The notes under the pieces: generated by a model | Database searches by the model: none | Told to the model about the DNA's origin: nothing | The model's input: only the letters and a program-made list of their open reading frames with translations | From: Bacteroidales bacterium UBA6267 | Lineage (GTDB): Bacteria > Bacteroidota > Bacteroidia > Bacteroidales > UBA1556 | Reading direction: 5' to 3' | Assembly: GCA_002440745.1 (NCBI GenBank) | Contig: DJVB01000001.1 | Span: 1-50,751 of the forward strand | Length of the DNA: 50,751 nucleotides | Part shown: piece by piece, positions 43,717 to 50,751 of the stretch | Layout: the number at the start of each line of letters is the position of its first letter | Position numbering within the stretch: position 1 is the first letter of the stretch | Position numbers and translations under genes: made by a program

Positions 43717-46700
43717 CTTACCACAAAGTTGCCATGCATTCCTTCTTCCATACCAATATCCATGACACCAACCAACGATTTGGTTTTCTGGTTGTTGGTG
43801 GCAATTGCATCACCGGTTACCGATATACGAGCCATCAAGTTATATGGGCCAATAGGACCGGTATAATGTGTGGCAAATTGATGAACAACGCTATCACCAA
43901 CAGGAATACTACTGATGGTTTCAGTTGTCCAGTTTACGCCGCCGATGCTATATTCAACCGTTACGTTAGAAAGAGCATTCAATCCCATATTCTTAACAGT
44001 TAGAACCGGGAATATATTGAAGGTCAGCTTAGTAGTATCTGTTGGCCAGATTGGAGTTACAGTAACATGAGTCAAAGCAGCGTCGATAGCCGGCGTAGAT
44101 GCAGTTACCTGTTTACACTTTTCGTCATTATTTGTGTATATATCACCGGTAACAATGGTTTTTGCACAAATACTATAATTGTTAACAGGAGCGGCAAATG
44201 TAGTTGTGAAGGTATAGATTGCTGTAGAATCCGGCATCAATGGTGTGGCTGGTGTAAAGGTTTCATTCACCCAAGCTCCATTATTCACTTTATAGGCTAC
44301 CGGAATGCTTGTCAAATTCTGTAATCCGGCATTTTCCACTTTAATGCTAACCGAAACTGTAGTGCCGATTTGCGAGGTTGCAGCAGGAGTAATAATTTGA
44401 ACTACGCCGCCATCTTGAGCAATCTTCGACAAGGAAACTTCGAAGTCGTCAATTGCCCAACCATCGGTATTGTTAGTGGTTGCATTACTGTAGAATACAA
44501 AACGGAATTGAACTGTATCTCCCTGAATGCCATAGAATGGATTGGAAGCATCGACAAAGTTCATATTGTAAACTGATTGTACCCAACCATTGCTGTTACC
44601 ACTCCAAAGATCGGTACCACCAACAGAAGAATTTACCCAGTTCGTTCCGGCTGGATCATTCACATAACCTAAATTAATCCACAAGTCGTTATTGATACTG
44701 TACTGAACATATCCTCCATCACTATTACTCTGAGCATTATAATAATGCCAGAATTTCAAGAAGGCACTGTCAGAAGAAGTAGGAATAATAATAAAAGGAC
44801 TGTATAAATAATCCATACTGTTATTCTCATAAGTAGTATCAATACCTACAGCCCAAACATTATCAGGACTGTGAGCAGTTGTGATGTTTGGCATCTGAGG
44901 CACACCGCGACTCCATTGATTAGAAATGGTATCCGGCATCCACAAATCAGCTCCTTCGAAATCATCTTCGTAAGTAATATTCACAACAGCCTGATAATAA
45001 ACGTTTTTACAACGCTCGTCATTTACTGTATTGCTATCACCGGCAAGCACTGTATAAGCGCATAAGCTATTAGCACCCGGTAGAAGAGTGATATTTCCAA
45101 GGCTAACATCAGCAGAATCCATTGGCAGAATTGGTGTGCTATACGTTGTTGGAACCGGATTGCCACCGTTAAGTACATAGTTAACAACGACTGAATTTAT
45201 TGTATCCAAACCATAGTTTCTGATACGTACATTCACAGGAGCGATATTTCCGGCAACGATGGTTGGAGGATTATTAAATAATTCAACACCTGCATCTTGA
45301 TCTATTGGAGTGAGAATCATAATTTTATAATCTTCAGTTTCACCCCAAGTGTAGGTTCCGCATGGGCCTGTATTAGCTTGTGTTCCGCTTTCTCTCAACA
45401 CAACACGCATCATTGTTGTTCCCGGAATTGCATTCTGTGGGACTGTGATAGTACCATTTACAGTATTACTTGAAGTAGTGGTAGAGCCAAAACAAAGCTC
45501 ACCCGGATCGTCGAAGTCGCCATCACGGTTGAAATCAATGAATACGTTGGTCCAACAAGTGTATTGATAGGAATAACTTGGTGGAAAATCCGAAGATACA
45601 GATACAGGATACGTCATTCCGGGACCTATTATAGCTGTTGGAGAAACATTAGTAAAGTCTGTGTACATGGAACCAACCGGAGAACTAGTATGACTCCATG
45701 TTCCAATGGAAATTCCGGTTAAATCTTCGTAACCTGTTGATGTAGCAGAACACGCACAATAGTTTGGATTCATGTGGGTAACCGTTTTATTCAAGGTGTC
45801 GTTGAGCGTATTAGCGTCACCCGGGTTAGCGGTAAACACCTTAAAGTTATACGACTGACCTTGAATAGACATGTTGGCCGGAGTACTAAAAGTAAAGGAA
45901 ACGCTATCACTTGGAGCCACAGGTCCAGGAATCGTATCCCATACAATTGGACTATTTCCAATTTTATAACCTACAGGAATATTGGATTGACTTGCCGTTC
46001 CAAAATTGCGTGCAAGCATTGTTACAGTCTCAGAACCAGACATATAAATAGTTGAAACCGGTGATGTAAGTGCTAAAACACCAACGTCATTTGCCGGCTG
46101 AGAGCCAATAATTACCTTAATCATTTCACGTTGAGATTCACAACCGGATGGCATTATTTCCATTTTTATATTTGGAATGAAAGCCGGAGTACCCATAGCT
46201 GTTGGTGGGCTTTGTGGGTTTGGATTTTGAGAATCACTATAGTAATAAATACTACGATTAGTAGAAACAGAGGTACAATAGAAATCATCAGATGAATTAT
46301 GGTAACCATAAGTGTATTCATGGAATCCAACCACAAGATTAGATGAACCATCATAAATGAAAGGTGTTGTCAGGGTAAACTCAACCCAGCCAGCAGTTGC
46401 CGGAACAGTCAAAGTGCCATGATAAACATTAGTCAATTGGCCGTATGGAACCCAACTAGTTGTTGATGCGAAAGTGTTTTGAGCAGTAACACCCATATAA
46501 ATATCTATATCATCCGGACCTTGAGCTGAGTAACCATTATAATACCAAGCAATCTTTGTGATTTTTCCAAAATTGCCATTAAACTCTGCCGGTGTATAAA
46601 TAGTTTGAGAATAGGTATGTCCATAGTACATATTCAAAGGTAAAGGTTGGTTTTGATCGGTGCCATTACCAATAGTAAGGTTTCCTCCACTACCGCCGCC

Positions 46701-49700
46701 TTGAGCAACCACATAGAATGAGTCGCTTGCATATAAATAAGGAGTTGTGTATGAGGACCCTGTGTCAAGAACAACAGTAGCAGTGTCATAGCGATACCAG
46801 ATAATATTGTCAGGTGAAGTAGCAGTAAGTGTTACGGAAGTTCCATAAGGAATATTCACAGGAGAAGTTACTGCTGGTGGTGGTGGCTGGTGTAGTGCTT
46901 CAAACTGGAAATATGCCGTATCGTTATAAGCTACATTATCACCATCAAAATCGATCCATGCGGTGATGTCGTAGATGGAGTCAACAATATTATTCGTTCC
47001 GAGATACGCAGTATTTGCAAAGCTATAAATTATAGAATCACCTGGAGCAACCGGCTGTAATAGGGTTTCAGTCACCGCAGGCAAGTTGTTTATCTTATAA
47101 CTTACTGTTGTTGGAACAGTTTGATTAGCCGCATTTATCGAATCGACTCCAATATTTACCACTTTCATTTTTATAGTATCATAAGTAATACCGCAATAGA
47201 ATGGGATTTTAACAATTTCTCTTACTAAGGCATCTTTTGAAGGAACTCCAAAGAAATTCTTACAGGTTGAATTGTTGAATATGTTGGAATCGGCAGCTAA
47301 AACAGTGGTAGCACAAACCTGACTAATTCCGGCAGGAGAAAGGAATGGAGTAAGAGCCACTGTGTCAATCATACCGGTTGGGAAAGGTTGAGTATAGTTA
47401 TAAATTACCGGAGTTCCGCCATTTACAGAATAAGAAATGTCGAAACCATTAACGGTATCGGTACCAAAGTTTTTGACGATAACTGAAAGTGCAATAGAAT
47501 TACCCTCATAAGTAGAATCACTAACATACAAAATTTTAGTAGCACCGATATCATAAGGTAAAAGAGGTACTTCGTCAGCACCGATCGTGGTTGCTAATGT
47601 GGAGCGCATTTCGCCATCAATGTCAGCTAATACTTCCGGAACAGGGACACCATAAGCACTAAGTATTGTTGACATGAGGTGGAGATCGTTATTGCTGTTA
47701 AATAAAGGCATTACATTCAACGAATTAGCATTAAAGTTTATGTTGGCCGCTTGTAAGGCGGTAAGATTCGCTATAGTTCCATTCCAATAAGCTAAATTAG
47801 TTCCATTGGTGTAATAGTTATTGTTATCACAGGTAACAACTGATGCAGGTGATCCAAAATACGCAGCATAACCAACACTTTGATTTATGAAGCTATTATT
47901 CAAGAAATGCTGCCCAAGGGGATTTAAAGTTGTATTATACTGATACAAAGGATATGCTGAAGTACTACCATTTGTTATGTTAATGGTATTATAATAGTAT
48001 TTTGTACCATTTGAATAATAAGCATACAAGCCATAATGCCCACTTGATCCACCATTTATTGTAACCATATTATTGGCAATCAAACCGTATCCTGTTGGGT
48101 TGGTGTTATAGCTATAATAATTGCTGTAATAATCTCTTAATCCGTAAGAATATGATGAGGATGTAGTTGGTACATTTAAGATCACCTGATTGTCAACTAT
48201 TCTGTAAAGGTTATTTATGTATGTAGTATAAATACCATAATAGTAGTTATTTGTACTCGTACCATTTGTAACAAAGTTGCCCTTAATTTGAATAGAATCT
48301 TGGTAATAAGCGAAAATACCATACAAATAAAAATCTGTAATTAAATTCTTTTCTATCACTGTTCCTTTTTGCCAAGATGTAGTGGATGCCCCATAAATAT
48401 ACATACTATAATAACCATTTTTCATAATGTTGTTGCGGTATGTATTATAGTTATTTAAGGTTGTATAATCATACACAACTCGGTTATTTGAACTTGTACC
48501 AATACTTACTAATTCATTGTTCTCAAACGTGTTATGATGGGCTCCATTAGCTATTTGAATCACAGTACCGTAAGAGGTATTCAAAGCTTTTATTGTCATA
48601 TTGCGGAATGTAATATAATCGGCTCCATTCAAATAAACCGTATAATTGTCCGTAGAAGTTGCTGAATAGCTTAAAACTACTGATGTGCTATCTAATGAGG
48701 CTGATTGGAAAGTGATGGTACTGTTTGGCCCAACACCAGGAATTGAACCTAAATTCAGTTGTTCATTGTAGGTGCCATTATTAACATTAAATATAACATG
48801 GCCACAAACTCCGGCAACCATAAGAGCATTTTTAGCTGCATTGAATGATGGGAAATCGAAGGAAGCTCCTCCGGTAGTATCTCCTATAGTATAAGTTCCA
48901 GATAAACAAGCGTTAAATGTTGCATAAGTCGTGTCGTTCGAATTAATTGTATCCGCCACATTATTAGGTAAAGTAGTATAGCCAATGATATTATAAATTC
49001 CACCTGCGAATGCCATAGTATCCACAGTGACATTGATAGAATCTTTATAGAGCAAGTTGCCTGTCCAACTATAAGTTGGTTGAGGTTGACCATTGATTGA
49101 CCAGTGAATATTAACAGATTGGAGGGTGTCAATACCGTAATTTCTCAATTTGAAAGTAACCGGAGTGTTATAGCCGGAAGGCACTGACTGGAAAGGTTCA
49201 ACTAGTGACATCAATCCTGCATCATTTTGTGGGTATCCTGTAATATTTACTGTTAATGGAACGCGGTCACTTGCGCAACTTGATGAACTCATACCGCCCA
49301 CATGATAATGAATGTTTCCGTTCCAAACACGGGGTGTAAAAGTCAAACTAAAATAGCTTCCTCCATGACCTAAGTTTACAGTCATGTCAGCATTGGTATA
49401 AACCTGATTTGTTCCATTACCATTAGTATAAGCAACAGATCCTGAAACGAACGTGACGTATATTCCATAAGTTTGTCCCGCAGGTATAGTTAATCCGCCC
49501 ACAGGTAATCTGGTTGGCATATTCGATCCAGCACTGGTGATATTATAATCTCCAAGTTTGGTCCATCCTGCATTGGACGAAGTGTATCCAACATAGGTTC
49601 CCGGACGATACCATACTTCCATCATACCGGTTGCAGAGGTTACGTTTACATCAAAGCTATCAATGGTAATGGTGTTGATTGCTGTAATATCAAACATATT

Positions 49701-50751
49701 ACCTGTTGATCCATTTCCACCGGCAAATAAAGTAGTAAGTGTATTTGGTACACCACCTGCTGCTCCTGCTGCAGCCCAGAATGTGGTCGTATCATAAAGG
49801 GGTGATGTTACGAAAACTGAACCATCATGTAAAGCTACGGATGATGTGTCATAAGCAAACCATTGAATTGAGTCGGTGCTTACTGCAACAAGAGTTGCTG
49901 TTGAGCCGTAGGTTACAGAAATTGGAGAAACCACTGTCGGAGGTGCAGGTTGATATTTAGACTCCACTTGTCCACAAACTGTATCATTTGCGTGCACAGG
50001 ATCGTTGAGTAAACTTACCCAAGCACATAAGTCGAATGTACTGTCTTGACCTGTAGCAAAAACATCAAAATTGGCTGGAGTTGTAAAACTATAAACTAAC
50101 GAATCTCCAGGAACAATAGAATCTGTAATCGCTTCTGTTACAGGAGTATTTGTGCCTATTTTATAGGTTGCTGAGAAATTTCCATTAATAGTAACACTAC
50201 CAATGTTTTTAATTAACAAGGATACAATTTCATTAGTATCTAAACCGCATCCTCCAATTGGACTTACAATTTCAAGAGCTGTAGCGTCCCAAGGTGAGGG
50301 CATAAATTCATCTGCTCCCGGATCTGGATTTGTAGCATTTCTTGTATCACCATCAATGTCATCTGTGATACCTGCAATTGGAATAGCCAATCCATTAAGC
50401 ATATTGTTTGTGACGTGTAAATCTACTGAAGATGTGTAATATGGATCAATATAATGACTGTTTACATCTGAACCAGACTTGGTTTGCCAATTGGTCAAAT
50501 CAAGAGCGTCTGTACTATTTACATATCCCAATTTACCTCCATTAAATAGATAATAATTGTTGAAATCGCAATCAAAATCGATAGTATCCACTAATACGGT
50601 ATAATAAATATATCCGGTCGCACTATTAGTGATAATATTATTAACAATATTGATATTATCAGAATTAAGTCCACCGGTAACATCATACAATATCATTCCG
50701 GTACTTACTGCCTGGTTTCCTGTAATATGAATTGTATTGTAGTAATAATTT
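43473..50751 (-). CDS. Giant modular secreted protein with T9SS tail, 5' end outside window
   Basis: The frame is open to the window edge. Codons before the ATG at 50696 still read as beta-helix (NYYYNTIHITGNQAVSTG), so that ATG is internal and at least 2425 residues are visible. The module order matches the 3321-residue paralog: end of a beta-helix with DIDGDTR and GADEF, CARDB and Ig-like domains, a second beta-helix (start GTYTIGDTTGG, end DIDGEMR and GADEV) that is very tyrosine-rich, CARDB and Ig-like domains, GEVED (FIDFNRDGDFDD, TWGETEDYKI), a jelly-roll, CARDB repeats and a T9SS type A tail. No enzyme motif is visible. Likely a surface-attached or released structural protein. Confidence 0.93.
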   Translation of the reverse strand, partial: NYYYNTIHITGNQAVSTGMILYDVTGGLNSDNINIVNNIITNSATGYIYYTVLVDTIDFDCDFNNYYLFNGGKLGYVNSTDALDLTNWQTKSGSDVNSHYIDPYYTSSVDLHVTNNMLNGLAIPIAGITDDIDGDTRNATNPDPGADEFMPSPWDATALEIVSPIGGCGLDTNEIVSLLIKNIGSVTINGNFSATYKIGTNTPVTEAITDSIVPGDSLVYSFTTPANFDVFATGQDSTFDLCAWVSLLNDPVHANDTVCGQVESKYQPAPPTVVSPISVTYGSTATLVAVSTDSIQWFAYDTSSVALHDGSVFVTSPLYDTTTFWAAAGAAGGVPNTLTTLFAGGNGSTGNMFDITAINTITIDSFDVNVTSATGMMEVWYRPGTYVGYTSSNAGWTKLGDYNITSAGSNMPTRLPVGGLTIPAGQTYGIYVTFVSGSVAYTNGNGTNQVYTNADMTVNLGHGGSYFSLTFTPRVWNGNIHYHVGGMSSSSCASDRVPLTVNITGYPQNDAGLMSLVEPFQSVPSGYNTPVTFKLRNYGIDTLQSVNIHWSINGQPQPTYSWTGNLLYKDSINVTVDTMAFAGGIYNIIGYTTLPNNVADTINSNDTTYATFNACLSGTYTIGDTTGGASFDFPSFNAAKNALMVAGVCGHVIFNVNNGTYNEQLNLGSIPGVGPNSTITFQSASLDSTSVVLSYSATSTDNYTVYLNGADYITFRNMTIKALNTSYGTVIQIANGAHHNTFENNELVSIGTSSNNRVVYDYTTLNNYNTYRNNIMKNGYYSMYIYGASTTSWQKGTVIEKNLITDFYLYGIFAYYQDSIQIKGNFVTNGTSTNNYYYGIYTTYINNLYRIVDNQVILNVPTTSSSYSYGLRDYYSNYYSYNTNPTGYGLIANNMVTINGGSSGHYGLYAYYSNGTKYYYNTINITNGSTSAYPLYQYNTTLNPLGQHFLNNSFINQSVGYAAYFGSPASVVTCDNNNYYTNGTNLAYWNGTIANLTALQAANINFNANSLNVMPLFNSNNDLHLMSTILSAYGVPVPEVLADIDGEMRSTLATTIGADEVPLLPYDIGATKILYVSDSTYEGNSIALSVIVKNFGTDTVNGFDISYSVNGGTPVIYNYTQPFPTGMIDTVALTPFLSPAGISQVCATTVLAADSNIFNNSTCKNFFGVPSKDALVREIVKIPFYCGITYDTIKMKVVNIGVDSINAANQTVPTTVSYKINNLPAVTETLLQPVAPGDSIIYSFANTAYLGTNNIVDSIYDITAWIDFDGDNVAYNDTAYFQFEALHQPPPPAVTSPVNIPYGTSVTLTATSPDNIIWYRYDTATVVLDTGSSYTTPYLYASDSFYVVAQGGGSGGNLTIGNGTDQNQPLPLNMYYGHTYSQTIYTPAEFNGNFGKITKIAWYYNGYSAQGPDDIDIYMGVTAQNTFASTTSWVPYGQLTNVYHGTLTVPATAGWVEFTLTTPFIYDGSSNLVVGFHEYTYGYHNSSDDFYCTSVSTNRSIYYYSDSQNPNPQSPPTAMGTPAFIPNIKMEIMPSGCESQREMIKVIIGSQPANDVGVLALTSPVSTIYMSGSETVTMLARNFGTASQSNIPVGYKIGNSPIVWDTIPGPVAPSDSVSFTFSTPANMSIQGQSYNFKVFTANPGDANTLNDTLNKTVTHMNPNYCACSATSTGYEDLTGISIGTWSHTSSPVGSMYTDFTNVSPTAIIGPGMTYPVSVSSDFPPSYSYQYTCWTNVFIDFNRDGDFDDPGELCFGSTTTSSNTVNGTITVPQNAIPGTTMMRVVLRESGTQANTGPCGTYTWGETEDYKIMILTPIDQDAGVELFNNPPTIVAGNIAPVNVRIRNYGLDTINSVVVNYVLNGGNPVPTTYSTPILPMDSADVSLGNITLLPGANSLCAYTVLAGDSNTVNDERCKNVYYQAVVNITYEDDFEGADLWMPDTISNQWSRGVPQMPNITTAHSPDNVWAVGIDTTYENNSMDYLYSPFIIIPTSSDSAFLKFWHYYNAQSNSDGGYVQYSINNDLWINLGYVNDPAGTNWVNSSVGGTDLWSGNSNGWVQSVYNMNFVDASNPFYGIQGDTVQFRFVFYSNATTNNTDGWAIDDFEVSLSKIAQDGGVVQIITPAATSQIGTTVSVSIKVENAGLQNLTSIPVAYKVNNGAWVNETFTPATPLMPDSTAIYTFTTTFAAPVNNYSICAKTIVTGDIYTNNDEKCKQVTASTPAIDAALTHVTVTPIWPTDTTKLTFNIFPVLTVKNMGLNALSNVTVEYSIGGVNWTTETISSIPVGDSVVHQFATHYTGPIGPYNLMARISVTGDAIATNNQKTKSLVGVMDIGMEEGMHGNFVVSQNEPNPAADLTIISYQIPNAGMVKFELRNTLGQTIRHEESSQTAGTHNIELDIRSLSNGVYYYTVEYNKQRRTMKMVVSR

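Noticed and set aside
33266..44003. Plus-strand open frames antisense to both sorting tails (33266-33604 and 43461-44003) that look conserved
   Set aside because: Their similarity follows from the 296-base repeat; they are shadows of the minus-strand tails, without signals of their own.

Overview
The window is AT-rich chromosomal DNA of a member of the phylum Bacteroidota; I cannot name the genus. The evidence is type IX secretion (T9SS) C-terminal sorting domains, CHU_C gliding-type C-terminal domains, a fused ccoNO oxidase gene, the rplM-rpsI-rpsB-tsf order, and repeated promoter cores of the Bacteroidota form TAnnTTTG.

Layout. (1) 1-3950: a tandem duplication of a unit made of a T9SS-tail gene end, a CHU_C secreted-protein gene and an AT-rich inverted-repeat element. 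The second copy of the element carries a gene for a four-helix-bundle (S23/Avd-like) protein; the first copy lacks it. (2) 3970-13000: housekeeping and envelope genes: rsmA (+), tatC-tatA (-), then prmA, a 1512-residue exported protein of unknown function, a short-chain dehydrogenase and an exported esterase, closely packed as one likely operon. (3) 13017-16440: an Rrf2-type regulator (-) divergent from rplM-rpsI-rpsB-tsf, with a structured leader before rplM, a strong hairpin before rpsB and a terminator after tsf. (4) 16520-22726: a PepSY-like protein, a DUF2490 protein, alaS (-), an M23 peptidase and a YitT-type membrane protein. (5) 22816-31236: a cysteine desulfurase-selenophosphate synthetase fusion, followed by a cbb3 oxidase cluster ccoS-ccoNO-ccoQ-ccoP-ccoG-ccoH plus a TauE/SafE-UreH-like membrane protein. 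Hairpins divide the cluster. (6) 31417-33239: a dihydroflavonol-reductase-like NAD(P) enzyme and a methyltransferase on opposite strands. (7) 33300-50751: two adjacent giant modular secreted proteins on the minus strand (3321 residues, and more than 2407 residues running off the window), collinear paralogs with almost identical sorting-domain-plus-terminator ends.

How the genes work together. The cco cluster makes a high-affinity terminal oxidase with its assembly factors; a 16-bp palindrome of FNR/CRP type lies upstream. The desulfurase-SelD fusion would pass selenium directly to selenophosphate synthesis, but none of the selenocysteine insertion genes are in the window. The giant proteins and CHU_C proteins would be exported by T9SS, whose machinery is not in the window. 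The least ordinary items are the element with and without the four-helix gene, the homogenised 3' ends of secreted-protein genes, the desulfurase-SelD fusion and the tyrosine-rich beta-helix in the second giant protein.
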